DNA from: Salvator merianae | Taxonomy: Eukaryota > Chordata > Lepidosauria > Squamata > Teiidae | Length of the DNA stretch: 64,000 nucleotides | Direction of reading: 5' to 3' | NCBI GenBank assembly: GCA_003586115.2 | Contig: QVOM02000073.1 | Coordinates: forward strand, 43,757,469-43,821,468 | Shown here: one piece after another, positions 21,286 to 33,998 of the stretch | How positions within the stretch are numbered: the first letter of the stretch is position 1 | How the letters are laid out: every line of letters begins with the position of its first letter | Translations under genes and position numbers: made by a program | Notes under the pieces: generated by a model | What the model saw: only the letters and a program-made list of their open reading frames with translations | What the model was told of the DNA's origin: nothing | Databases searched by the model: none

Positions 21286-23032
21286 TTCTAATAGTAAAAA
21301 CCTGAACTTTTTATATTCTTTTTCCCAAATAGAAAAAGGAGGAAACTTATTTTGGCAGAGCAAACATGTGCTTTTTCACGTAGACAGATAGACAGATAAC
21401 TACTCTGGTTGATTAGCTTAAATGTTGCTATTTACATTCTTAATGAGAAGTTCTCTAGGTGTAGATTTGAACAATGAAGTAGTTTTGATTGCCAAATAGT
21501 TGCCCAACCTTTTGTTAACTATTAATGCGTAATTTCCTGAGCTTCTCTGAGACGCCAGGTTAACATATTCAAGAGATAAGCAGTGAAAATCAGTTTCTAC
21601 AGAGTCCAGGGATTCTGGTCAGATTCTCTGTATTTGAAATCCTTATAGTTATATTTCATAGGATCCATATCCATTTGTATATAATAATGTCTCATGGCTA
21701 CACTGTGCAGCTTCATGTAATGGAAATTCCCACCAGACACCTCCATGTTGATCCATTTCCTACATATGTATATATACTCAGTGTGAAAAAATGTACAATA
21801 ATAAAGCAGTCATATCAATCTAACCCTCCCATACTCCACTTCTCAATTCATGGCCAAGGCTTCCTGATGTTGCCACACTCCACAGCATTTCACCAAGGGA
21901 GGCAACAACAGAGGGATGAAGGACACTCCATTTACCCCTCTCTCCATCTCTGAAACTGTGTGCTGAGACCAGGACTGAGGCAAATGGAGTGACAACAGAG
22001 GAATTTGGGAGGGTTCTGTTCTTTCCCCCTTGCGTAGACATCCAATTTGAAATTGGGTTGGTCATTTCCCAGTCGGGCATCATTACATGTCCGATCAAAT
22101 GAGGGCTGTTGGAGTGTATGCTTGGTTCCACACAGCACACATTCTCCCATGCCACACTGGGTTGGATCAAGTGATTGGGCCCAGGCTGGGCTTGGAGGCT
22201 GACACCAAAGGCCATCTGCATTGTGAGAGCCCAGCCCAGCCCAGCTCAGCCCAGCCCATCTTTGGAGACCAAAAATAAGATCTTCCAGCCTGCATAATTG
22301 CCAGTGAGGCTGTTTTGGCTGGTGCCCAGAAGCACTGCTTCTGTGTCCCCAGCAAAATGGTGCCAGGCTTCTCAGCCCTGAACCACCCACTCATGTGCCT
22401 TCCCCACACAAGTATCTGGTCCAGTATACCAACCAGGAATGTTTCATGGACTGGTTAGAGTGGGTTACAGCAACATGTTCACATCGTAGCCTGGTCTGAA
22501 GCTCTGACGCATGTGGATGCCACATTCTGCTGGGAGACTTGGCCTCCTGGTAGACCTGTATGAAATGCAGAAGAGGCATTCCAGAGATCTGCTTGGGCAG
22601 TCTTCCCACCCAGTGCAGAAAGGCCCGGTGTTTCATTATACAAATGTGCATGTCCTTCCTTTTGTTTATAACTATAATCGACAGATATCAAACATTATCA
22701 AAGTCATAGTTTTGAGCTCATCCGTTTACCTGGTCTTGATAAAGTGATTAAGGGTAGTCAACATCAAGCAGAGTACTATATGATTCCTGAACGTTTGAAC
22801 AGCTGGATTTCTGTCCTGATACACTGAACAAATACTTAGAATGCATTTCCTTGCCAAGGTCTTTATCACCTTCAGATTTGTATTCTGATCAGGTGCTTTG
22901 TGTTATGAATCACCGCTGCGTAATAAAGCATGCTTGGATGATAAGGCCATGCAAACAAGTTCAGAAAATCTCATCATTGCAGTGAAGGCTAGATGTGTAA
23001 AGGACACAGGGATTCTGGAGGCCTGTTTGCTA
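21286..23032. other. Intergenic DNA, nothing recognised
   Basis: No gene. A short CAGCC tandem patch lies at 22230-22256. A GC-richer block at about 21980-22640 has open frames of 60-150 codons on both strands with no motifs, and could be an unclassified repeat. Confidence 0.4.
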
Positions 23033-23265
23033 ATACCATTCTAGGCTATACAAGACACTGTGACACAGCCACCATCCATTCTGTGAGGGTTGGAATAGCC
23101 CTGTACCAGGCCTCCAGCACTCGCATTGTGGATGGCTGGCCTGATTTTGTTGTTCACAGCTAGCACAATTTGGAAGCAACTATAGCCACTCACAGATGCT
23201 GCAGCGGCAGGCCAGTGCAAATGCACTTACCCAGTGAGCAACTGATCACTAAGGCCCCAACATTA
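23033..23265. mobile_element. Non-autonomous DNA element, internally deleted copy
   Basis: This is the same family as 18905-19335 but lacks roughly 110 bp of the middle: sequence equivalent to the 'GGCC' at about 19050 is joined directly to the 'TTTTGTTGTTCACAGC' block. The ends 'CTAGGCT.TACA' and 'GCACTTACCCAGTGAGCAAC' are shared. The deletion removes one arm of the central hairpin. Confidence 0.55.
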
Positions 23266-24257
23266 CTCTCCACAGCTAAGAAACAAGTAGTTTAAGAATA
23301 CTTTCAAGTACAGGGACAGATTTGTTCACACTTTAGCATGGCAATGAGTAGTAGAAGGGATACTATATCTAGCACTCATTCATTCTCATGCATGCATGGG
23401 TTTTGGTGACATTGGGCTGATACACTTCATAGACACGTATATGGACAAATAATCTGGTTTTAACCGCTGTTATAATGAGCAGCATGATATAAGCTGCGAT
23501 CACACATTACAAAATAAAAGCAGCTCAGAACCGCATCAGAGACAGTCGATTGTGGCCCTTGTGTTCTCATTGTATCTCTGGTCCTCCTTTTCTAACATAG
23601 AGTGTTCACAGCCATAGTGGCTAGTGGCAAGTGCCTAACTGGGAAGACTTTGCTCCAAAGCCATAGTTGACTATGAAGCATGGATGGACTATAACTATGG
23701 ATGAAAGGGGGCCAGCCACTACTACCAAACCTGCAAATATGCTATATATCAAAGCAAATATGCTATATATGGAAAGCAAAAGAGAAGCTTACAAATCTGT
23801 TTTATCATAATGTTCTTCTGAGTTGAATCACATTTTGGATATCCATAATGAACATTACTTTGTTCTACCAGTTTTGTTTTGTTTTTAATCCACTGGAGGA
23901 ATAACGTAAGAAAGACCATACAGAAATAAAAACTTTTCTGCAGATAGAGCCTTCCACACTCATCCTCCACCCTCCAAAGCAATCAATAAAAGCTTTCAAC
24001 AAGAGACAAATGAATTAAGGTCCTGCAGTAGAGTACTATTTAGAGTTATTTCTTTTTACAGAAACAACATTCAAGTTCAGCTTCCATCTGTCTGATTCTT
24101 ATACCATATTTAAGAAAGCAAACCATATTGGTTATTTCTCCTTACGTTTGTATACATGCCATAATGTAACCTCTGCTTGTGTTTTCGCTCCTACATACCA
24201 GTTCCCTAATTCTCTGGGCACATTTATGATACATATTGATTGATGTTATAAACCCTG
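23266..24257. other. Intergenic DNA, nothing recognised
   Basis: No gene. There is a short direct repeat 'GCAAATATGCTATATAT' at about 23733 and 23754. Confidence 0.42.
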
Positions 24258-24259
24258 TA

Positions 24260-25793
24260 CAGTCGTGGCCAAAAGTTTTGAGACTGACACCAGTTTTGGT
24301 TTTCCCAAAGTTTGCTGCTTCAGTGGTTGTATATCTTTGTGTCAGATGTTTCTATGGTATACTGAAATACAATTATAAGCTTTTCATAAGTGTTTTAATG
24401 TCTATTGACAAATACATTAAGTTTATGCAAAGACTCAGTATTTACAGTATTGACCCTTCTTTTTCAGACTTCTGCAATTCCCCCTGGCATGCCATATATC
24501 AACTTCTGGGCCCAATCCTGACTGACGACAATCCATTCTTGCCTAAACAGTGCTTGGAGTTTATCTCAAGTTCTGTGTCTGGCCACTCACTTTTTATGGA
24601 TTGACCACAGATTCTCAGTGGGATTGAGATTTGGGGAGTTTCCTGGCCATGGACCCAAAATTTCAATGTTGTGGTCACCAAGCCACTTAGTTATCACTTT
24701 TGCTTTGTGACATGGTGCTCTATTATGCTGGGACAAGCATTGTTCACCACCAGATTGCTTCTGGATTGTTGGGAGAAGTTGCTCTTGGGGGATGTTTTGA
24801 TATATTCTTTATTTATGGCAGTATTTTTAGGCAAAATTATAAGTGAGCCCACTCCCTTGGATGAGAAGCAACCCCACACATCAATGGTCTCAAGATGCTT
24901 TACTGTTGGCATGACACACCACTCATAGTAGTGCTCACGTTCTGTTCTCCATACAATCATTTTTCCAGATGTCCCAAACAGTCTGAAAGGGGCTTCATCA
25001 GATAAAATAACTTTACCCCAGTCCTCTGCAGTCCAATCCCTGTACTTCCTGCAGAATGCCAGTCTGTCCTTCATGTTTTTCTTGGAGAGAAGTGGCTTAT
25101 TTGCTGCCCTTCCTGACACCAGGTCAGGCTCCAAAAGCCTTCACCTCACTGTGCATGTAGATGCACTGACACCTGCCTACTGCCATTCATGAACAAGCTC
25201 TGCACTGGTGGTGACCCTATCCTGTAGCTGCATCCTCTTAGGAGATGGTCCTGGTGTTTGCTGGGCTTTCTTGGGTGTCCTGATGCCTTCTTCACAGCTA
25301 TTGAACCTCTCTCCTTGAAGTTCCTGATGATCCGATTCATGGTTGACTTAGGTGCAACCATACAAGTAGCAATGTCATTGGCTGTGAAGCCCTTTTGATG
25401 CAAAGTAATGATGACTGCACATGTTTCCTTGGAGGTAACCATGAACAGATGAAGACAATGATTTCAAGCACTACCACCCTTTTACAGCAACCTGTTTGCT
25501 CTTATACATATCAGCTGCCTTGACCTCAGTAACACTTTCATCTGAGCTAATGGGAAGATCACTGAAATGATATTAGCAAGTGATTTTGTGGCAGGGCTAC
25601 AATACAGTGGAAATGGGGTTTTGTGATTAAGCTGATTTTCGTGGCAAGGAATGACTTTGCAATTAACTGCAATTCATCTGATCACTCTTCATAACAATCT
25701 ACAGTTAATGCAAAGTGCCACTATAAAAACTGAAGCGGCGAACTTTGTGAAAACCAAAATTGGTGTCACTCTCAAAACTTTTGGCCACAACTG
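24260..25793 (-). mobile_element. Tc1-like DNA transposon, near full length, inactive
   Basis: The element lies between TA dinucleotides (24258-24259 and 25794-25795), the Tc1/mariner target. Its ends are inverted: left CAGTCGTGGCCAAAAGTTTT, right in reverse complement CAGTTGTGGCCAAAAGTTTT. The inverted similarity extends into GAGA.TGACACCA.TTTTGGTTTT. At 1534 bp it is close to the usual 1.6 kb for Tc1-like elements. Transposase remnants lie on the minus strand between the repeats. Confidence 0.93.
24499..25442 (-). pseudogene. Tc1-like transposase, frameshifted
   Basis: A Tc1 transposase binds the terminal repeats and cuts and pastes the element through a DDE catalytic triad. The start ATG is at 25440-25442 and the frame opens 'MVTSKETCAVIITLHQKGF', a paired-like helix-turn-helix; 'STMNRIIRNFKERGSI' follows. 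After a frame break the catalytic domain continues with 'TAEDWGKVILSDEAPFRLFG' (first Asp in SDE). After another frame change come 'QHNRAPCHKAKVITKWLGDH' (about 24670-24730) and 'GPWPGNSPNLNPTENLW' (third residue, Glu, in TENLW). In the second block the family's usual 'QDNAPCH' Asp is replaced by His, with an extra residue. The protein is therefore dead by frameshift and probably by active-site loss. Confidence 0.85.
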
Positions 25794-28700
25794 TATTCAA
25801 AGTGATTTCATGTCTCTGACTTAAATTTCAACCGGCATGAAATGAACTAGCTAAATGGGGCTTCTTTTGATAAAGGGAGATGTGGGTCTCTTCCTGGTCC
25901 TTGTAGTTTGGAAGGAAGTAAAAAAGTAGTCTCTGAAGAGTAGTAATACAGGAATGAGAAAATGGTGCTGTGTCCTCCCCACATAGCATCTTACGGAGAT
26001 CTTGCAAAAACTTGTTAGTATACAGTCCTTTAATTATCCCAGTCTTTGACTCAATATCTAAGTCTGTGTCCACACGCAATAAAAAGAAGTGGATCTAAAA
26101 CAGTTTTCTGGTGATAAAGCCTTTATCCACATTAAGGGTCAGAAAAAAAAATGCATTTCCAAAATGCATTTTCTGGCCTTTAATGTGAATTAGAGGCAGA
26201 GTAGGAACACTAGTGTTCATATGCTACTATCTCTAAGCCACTTTTGAGCTGTTTTTTTAAATGTGTGTGGATACAGTCTAAGACTCCCAAAATGCCTTGC
26301 AAAAGGCATTGAAGCCTGCATGACTCCATGGCATCAATTCTCCTCCAAGGCACATACAGTTCAGTGTGCAAAAAACAGCTCCAAAATTCCTTCTCATGCA
26401 CTGAGCCTTCTGCACCTATGTGTGGAGGCTGCAGAGACCTCCCCCCCCCCCAAGTACAGGTGCAAAGACTTTAGAATGCAGCCTCAGGATGACAGTGGAG
26501 ATGTCAAGCCCTATTCCAATGCTGTCTGAAACCAGGAAAGGTCTGTCATGCAAGCCAGTCCAGCTCTGAGGTGGGCACCATGGAGACATGGCCTAAGTGT
26601 CCACACAAGGGAGAACTATAAGATAATTTATCAACTCAGTGTTACATACAAAATGAAAAGTACTAGGTAATAAGCAGAAAATGTTCATTTATGCACATTT
26701 CTTGCACTATTCTAGACCTTTTATAGTAATTTAAGGTCTGAAAGATAATTCAGAAGAATATATACTTTTAGTCAGCAGCATCTTAGGGATTGGGATTACA
26801 GGGACATGGGACAGACCAGTACTCTGTTAGAAGCCTCACTCCCAGGTCTCCAAATAGGAAATGAGAGCAAGGCTTTCAACCAAAGGCAGTTTCTGCACAG
26901 GAAGAGGAATGGTGCTATAACGCAGCGCTCTTCCCCTCCCAAATTAAGAGGAGCAAGTGGTCCTCTTAAAGTGCCAGTGTGCTTTCTGCATGCAGCCTGA
27001 TGCTCCCACCTGTCAAAATCATGGTGAAGGACTCTCGGAAGAAATTCTGATGGACAGGGGAGGTTTCCTCCCCCTGCATTAGGATCAAGTAATGATTTGG
27101 GCACAGGAGAGAAGTTGGTGTTATAGATACAAGAGAGAAAGGCAGATGTTAATAGCTTACAAATACTTGAATGTGTTCTTGTCTAGAGATACAAATAACT
27201 TTCAGTGTAGGCCTCCACACTCTGCTTAGTAAACACACAAAGTTTCCAGACAGTGGAGTTCAGGATCATGAATACAGGGTGCAGAAAGACAGACATGATT
27301 ATCTATGTTTAGTATAGCTAAGCCTGAACCATTTGCTTAGCAAATAGCTAATTTCTATGTGCCCCTAAAATTCAGCAACACCTTTTTACAAAAGACATGT
27401 TTTTCTTCCTTCTCTTTTTCATTGGCAGATTATACATTACATATAATTCCATAATTGTTCTTGGAGGGGCTTCTCCCCTCTTGGTACATCAGGGGCTAGA
27501 GACCAGCATGCAAGCATTTCTTAACCCTTTTAAATACTGTTTTCTTTCCCCCCTAAACAGTACTTCCACTGGGGAAGAAAAAGAAGTATTTGTGGGACGA
27601 GCAACAAAACAACGTTCATAAGCCTCTAAGGGTTTTGCATTTCACTGTAATGCAAATAAATATAATAACTTTATTTTCTGCTACAATGTGATGACAGTTG
27701 CTATTAAATTCCATTTTTCCCTTTGGAACAGTCCTTGCATAAAATACTCCCAGCTTTTGTTTACAAGTAAATAAAGAGCAAAATTAAAATATTATCCATA
27801 TCTTTGTTGGTTTCATGGCAAAAGAGAGAATCAGGAAGGAATTATAAAGTTTAAGTGGGTCAAGGTTTAAAAAAGGAATGTGCAGGGCAACAGAAAAATA
27901 ATACAAGAGAAATCTGTATCTGCCTTTCATTGTTGAAACTGCCAAGTGGTTCAGATAAGGTTTCTTGTGTATCTGGGTATCTACATAAGAATTTGACTGT
28001 CCACGTAAGTGAAAGAAAGCAGAAATGTTAATACACACAGTTTTTTCCTCCTTTCATTTTTTAAAAAAAGAAATACCACCATGGGCGCAGTCAGGCATCG
28101 TAGGGTTAATCCTTATTGCAGGAGGATTGAGTACATTTTCTGGTCATTCCCACATATTATAACACAGACTCAATTTGGACTTGCCTGTCCTCACTCCTCA
28201 TTTTTCCCTGCTTGACTTGGCAGGGAAATACTTCCGTCTCCACCCCTCACCAAATCCCCCTCCCCCTGTAGTCAGTGATTGGCTACAGTCCCAGAATTCC
28301 AATCTTGACTTCACAAGGACGGGAAAGTCAAACTCCACCCTCAGTATTTCTCTGCAGCTGCATCAGACCATGGATTCCATTGGTGGCATTACTGGACATT
28401 CACCATTTGTTCCTTCTCCTCCTCCAGCCTGTATCCATCCAAGCACAACTTCAAATCCACATCTTCCACACAGTAAAGCTTCCTGAATGCCTGGTCTCAA
28501 TTTCTTCTCCTTTGTAATTGCAGTTTTGTGCAACTGTACAATTTCAAAGCAGCGCGCAAGGGAGGAGAGTTCCATGAAAAGGGGGGAATGTGTGAATGGA
28601 TCAATATTCATGATAGTGAAATTAGTGGTCAGCAAATGGATTCCACCTCACCTTCCCCCCAGACATCCACGGTGGCATGTGTCCCACAGTGAAGTTGTGT

Positions 28701-30874
28701 AGTGCAGATGACAAATTTGATGGTGATGTGGGTCAATGTTAGGATAAGGGGACTGCATCCCAAACAGGCACAGTTGAGGTATACACCAGCCAGCATGCAC
28801 CCCCACCACCCAGAATTCTCAAAGAGGACTAATAGGCTGTACTGGGTGGGACCCAGTAGCATATGGATGGCAGGGCCCTGTTCTGGGATATATCGCAGAA
28901 TAAGCCCCCGTGTGGAAAGGGCCTTACCATAATGGGAGTTTTTCTGTTGCTTATTGCAGCACGCAACAATTTCCTCAGAATCACAGCTGAAAAGTAAAAG
29001 TTCACCTCTTTTCTCTTGTCTGTGTCCAGCAATCTCAATGAAAACAGTTGTCTGCTCTTAGAATTAAGATTGCTTTGATTTAAGTACATAACTACACATA
29101 TACTGATTTAAATCTACATATCTAATTGTCAAGGCAGACAATAGTTTGAAAATGAACTTTTTTCAGAGTTTTACTTTCAGGAGGAGCAGAAGAAACTGTA
29201 TGTAGCACAGATTAAAAGCAACGTGTGGAATAATACTGGAGGCTGGACAAGAAAGGGTAAGGCTCCAAATGGGTCTCCTTTTCCCCTGAATTGTGCTTGA
29301 GTCTTCTACCATGGATTCCTATCATGGTGATTGATACCTCTTGAATCTTCAATTCCTATGTTCCAAAGATAAACAAAAAATATATTAATGGGGCATGGTC
29401 AGTCAGACGCAGCATTTAATCAGTTTACAGGCCATCTCCAGTTTCGACTATCCTGGCAAAATATTGCCTTTCCATTCTTTTTCTGGACTAAATTGCCCAA
29501 ATTAGGACTATTTTGCATTCAGATTAAGTGAGTTCTCAGCCCGTTTCAGATTGTTAGCCCATTTTATTTTGCAAAGTGAGAACATGCAAGTACACTATTT
29601 GGGGAGGAAACCATACTTTTTGGGTGTGCAGAAGGAGGGCTCCTCATTTCCAACAGAATTCGTTGGGGGCATTGTACTCAGGGGGTGAGAACATCACTAC
29701 TGTGGTGTGAACAGAGCACAGTACCTGGCATATCTTTCCTGGTTTCCGATGTTTTGTCCCATTTTGTGCCTTCAAACTGTTTGAAGACGCAGTGGAAGTT
29801 ATGCTTCATTTGCCTTGGGCAGCACCCTGTTCCACAGTTGACTAGTCACCACAGTTCCCTCTCAAAACACATGCCTTCCCCTTTCCCTCCAGTCCCTGTA
29901 AAGAGAAGGACAATGTATCCTCCATTTTCCTTTCTCTCCCATCTTTGCAAGGAGAAGGACACAAGTACAGAAGGCACCTCAATATGTGAAAATCTGTCCA
30001 AATTTCTTAGAATTTTAACATATGGCTAGGTGAATCAGAATTTCAAATTTCTTGAAAGTTGGAGTTCTAATTAATAAAGTGTTATATTAACACCCTTTAA
30101 TTTATGACATTTATGTGCCTCATTTCCTTCTCAGTAATGCAACATTGTATTCATGATTCTCCTCTGTATCATTTTTCTTTTCATAGCAAGGCTGTAAGGT
30201 AGGTTAGGCTGATAGTAACTGGGCACCCAGGATGCTTCCATGGCCAACTAAGAATTCTAACTCAGAGTCTTCTAGGCCTTAGTCTGGCACCCTATTCACT
30301 GCATACACTGGTTCTTAGAAAAGGAAAAAAACTGAAGTAATAGTAAGTCTCCATAATTCTGCATACTTTTTACTACAGAGCCTAGGCTGTTTCCACTCAT
30401 GAAAATATCCTGGCTAGGAAGGGGTCCAGGGGCCTACTTTCCACAAGCTGGTGTAGAAGGAAGCAGGTCCCACCCTTTCCCAGAACACTTTGGTCTCACT
30501 GGACAAAGTGACAATGAGGTCTACCAGCCTACTAGTGGGTCTATGGTGGACCCTTCTCAGCAGCACTCCAGAAAGTGCATCCAGGAGTGGTGTGCTACTG
30601 AAAAGGACCCTCCTTGGAATTCCAAAGGCTGGGAACATTCATTCCTGCCCTTCAGAAGCTTGCCACTGACTCTGAGGACTGGGTCCAGTCTTTGGAGTTG
30701 GCAGCCAGGGCTGTCAAAAATGTAGACAACCTATCCCACTTCAGCAGTAACCCATCTCAGTGTCGGATGAGTTGTACTGTATATCCCAGACCAGGGCATC
30801 TCACTCTGGCTCAGTATAGAGAAGGTAAGTGAGGAAGCAGCCCTCAGTACTCTAGCAAATAATTTCCATTTATT

Positions 30875-30892
30875 TATATATATATATATATA
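30875..30892. repeat. (TA)9 microsatellite
   Basis: Uninterrupted TA dinucleotides within an AT-rich stretch. Confidence 0.85.
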
Positions 30893-31584
30893 TTTGAAAT
30901 AATTAGAATATATCCATCCTTCACCCAACAGTCCTAGGGAAAATCACACCTTTGAATGAAAACATTTAAGCTTAAAGCATTATTATGACTAATTTTTTTT
31001 TCTGGTTTCAATATTCATGTGCATGCTGACATATTACAAAAAAAACTGTTAAAGTGCTAAATTAGTGTTACTGTATGAATATTTTTATCTCATATGTTAT
31101 CAATATTAAGCATTTGTTGTGTTTTATGGATGAAGGCGCAATATGTACATTGATGAAATGCGGCAAAGAAACTGAATGTTTATGTATTCAACAGTATATC
31201 ACCTAATAATAATTGTAGTAGTAGCATCTGTGATAGAAAAAATGTAAATGATCAGGATGAACTGAACACTGCAGAAAACATGGTTGTGTTCCAATCTAAG
31301 AATTCATAGAAACTCCTGCACTTTTGCAATGCTGGACATGACTGCTTGGACAACAGTGGAATCAAATAGATTACATAATAGGAAACAGAAGATGAAGGAG
31401 TACATTCAAGGAGGCAAGATGCTTTCAGGCACAGATCACAATTATTTGGTTTAAAGATATATTTATTCTAAGAAATTTAAACAAAGCAAGTATACAAGCA
31501 AGGTATGTTCTTAAGAATATAGAGTCAGCATACATGATTAATGTAAGAAACAGATTCAGTAAGGTTAGACTATGTGAAAGAGCA

Positions 31585-31638
31585 CCTGAGGAACCATTGG
31601 AAATTGTGAAACCTGAGGAACCATCGGATATTGTGAAA
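31585..31638. repeat. 27-bp tandem pair
   Basis: Two adjacent 27-bp units start CCTGAGGAACCAT and end TTGTGAAA. They differ at two positions (T/C and A/T). Confidence 0.88.
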
Positions 31639-32149
31639 AGGGAAGAAAAGAAAAATATTCTTAAAATGTGAAAATTAAGGAGGAAAATAATTTGAAGGAA
31701 GAAGATCACAAGCTTGAACAAGATCATAAATGATAAAGACATTTCCAAGGATCAGTCACAAGGATCAGTTACTTTTCCTTTTGTGATACACAGTTATGAA
31801 AATTAGATGCTAAAAAGGAGTGAGAGAAAGAAGATAGATGTCTTTGAATCATGGATCTGGAAAAGGCAACTATGGATATTATAGACTGCAAGAAGAACAA
31901 ATCAATCAGTCTGGATTGCTCCCATGAGACAATTATTTTCAAACAGAGACTCATATACTTAGAGTATGTGTTGTCAGCAAACAGACGGCTTAAAAAATAT
32001 AGTCATATGTAGCAATCTAGTTCAATCCTCCTGAACCAACACTTTTTTGCTTCTCTAGCACAACCTGCACTGGAAATCAGAGGAAAGGCTTAAGATCATC
32101 TACTCTTACATTGGGCCTGTTCACACTTCTGCGGTAGACTGTTCTTGGC

Positions 32150-32420
32150 TGCTCGCAAAAACAGAGCATTCGCAGTCCCGCGTGCGCGCGCCTCTCCTGA
32201 TCCTCACCAAGGCTCACCTGATACATACCTGAAGCTGGGGAAGGCTAGACAAGTAATTTGCTGTCTTGATTCCAACCTGCGAGATCAAGCGCAAATCGGG
32301 GAAGTTGCTTTCACACTGCTTCCTGGCTGGAAATGGCAGCGGGAGGGCTGGCGCGGCCGCGCAGGCGCGGTCCGCTGCTTCGCAACCCGGTTAGCCCTTT
32401 GGGCTTCGCAGCCTGGCTGC
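32150..32420. promoter_or_regulatory. Isolated CpG-rich patch
   Basis: In an otherwise CpG-poor region this stretch of about 270 bp is rich in CpG, including CCCGCGTGCGCGCGCC (about 32177) and GGCGCGGCCGCGCAGGCGCG (about 32350). It could be a small orphan CpG island (distal promoter or enhancer) or a GC-rich transposon remnant. The preceding 'GGGCCTGTTCACACTTCTGC' resembles the ends of DNA elements nearby, which favours the second reading. No splice-linked gene is visible next to it. Confidence 0.35.
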
Positions 32421-33689
32421 CATTTCAAAGACAGCTCCAAAAGGAGCCCCTCTAGCTTCGAAGCAGTACTCTATGGTTCGTATTACTAGACCTATCTTTG
32501 CATCCATGCCTCTATGATTTGTGACCTCATTTCCTATCTAGCGGATTCCCATCCGCACCGCTCCCTCTGCTGGTCAGCTTGTAGTCATTTCCCTGGCTGA
32601 CAAGTGCGTATAGCACTCAACAGACTCCAACCTCACTGGCTGAAGCCTGCTAATTAGAACGTTCTGCTACTGTAAGTGCTAATGATAAACCTGCTGGAAC
32701 ACCAAACCAGGGAGAGAGTTCCTTGGAGCAATATGAAGGTAGATCATGTGAAACCTTCCTCTGTTACCAGCTGAAGGATCAGGGATCAGAATCCACCACC
32801 CAGGTCTTTTAAAAAGGCATTATGCTTAGCAAGTTTGAGGGAAGCAGAAGAAGGGGAATACAGTGGACAAAAGTGATGGACAGACAGCATTATCTGACTA
32901 TGCTTGGGCATCAGACCTTTCGGTATGGCATGGGATTACAAGGTTCTGCTCAGATTCTTTCCTTTGATTTCTCCAAACCACATTTTGATCAAACAGAGGC
33001 TGCCTGTCTCCCATTGCCTATGTAAGGGTGCAGGCTTCAAGGCATGATCCAGTTTGGTCCTAGTGGAACCACTGATGTCTAAATCTGAACCTTAGAAGCC
33101 CAGGGGAATTATGGGAAGCAAACTGACAATCATGAAATATTTCTCCTGTCAACCATTTATCTATTTCTTTCATTGCTAAACATATTCCTTGAACAACTTT
33201 TAATACATTTTTGAAACTGTCTTGAGTTATATTATGAGCATACCAAATTAGATGATAGATACAAGACCCCTGGAGCTTCCTTATTCTTCTCACAAAAATA
33301 TAAAATAGAACTCTCCACTACACTACACATTTCTAACAAGCAGTAAAGAAGTAGCAGAGAGTATCATTTGCAGTGATTTTGAAAGGATCGTCTGCTTTCC
33401 GCAGCATAAATTGCTTTCTATACGCTATTTTCCACTGACTGAGTTTTATGTATCACTTTCTATATTATCTGTTGTAAATATACTGAGGAATTAATGCTTA
33501 ATCCCTCCTATTCTTTCCCCCTCTCCTATTATGTACATTAATGAAAAGGCTGATAAATTGGATAAATTGACTATGTAAAACAACATATTGTGTATTAATT
33601 TTCTGTCTCCCTCAAAACTCCTGATGTCACTCTGTAGGGAGTAGAGATAGCCAGAGAATTAGCACATTCCCTGCTTTTTCTTAACTAAG
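32421..33689. other. Intergenic DNA, nothing recognised
   Basis: No gene or clear repeat. A minus-strand open frame of 77 codons at 33060-33293 has no motif I recognise. Confidence 0.42.
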
Positions 33690-33998
33690 GGTTCTTCCAA
33701 ATGTGGGGTAAACCCCAATGCAGTGCCAATTGCAACTCCTCAAAAAACTCATTAAAATGCTATTACAGGAAATCCAGCAATGACCCTGGGTTTTCTGCAG
33801 TCATCGTGCTTACCTGCACATCTGGCAAGCAGCATATGAGATAGGCCAAATAACAACAAAAGGAAGGGGGTGAGTGCCTGACTAACTCCCAGAAGTTCCC
33901 TGGGTTTGTAGCAGCCGTCTGGCAGGACATGGGAAGAGACAACTGCAAGATCTTGTTTAGAGACCACATTGCCTCTTGGCATCTGGAGGCAGTCTAAA
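33690..33998 (-). mobile_element. Non-autonomous DNA element, family B copy 1
   Basis: On the minus strand it begins ACTGCCTCCAGATGCCAAGA, the same start as the family copy at 36793, and ends at GGGGTTTACCCCACATTTGG in that orientation, matching the right end of copy 2. The ends are imperfect inverted repeats of the form GGTGCCTCCAGATG. No transposase. Boundaries are approximate. Confidence 0.6.

Larger units (their letters stand above)
25796..32129. other. Long intergenic stretch, little recognised
   Basis: No gene can be supported. Small items: an inverted pair AATGCATTT..AAATGCATT at about 26149-26170; a C-run at about 26441-26451; a (TA)9 run at 30875-30892; a perfect-length 27-bp tandem pair at 31585-31611/31612-31638 with two mismatches. 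Around 28905 'GTGTGGAAAGGGCCTTA' resembles the end of a DNA element (compare 50695), but I cannot define its other end. Confidence 0.4.

Noticed and set aside
33060..33293. A 77-codon minus-strand frame with a transposase-like look
   Set aside because: I could not match it to any family motif; too short and unsupported to call.
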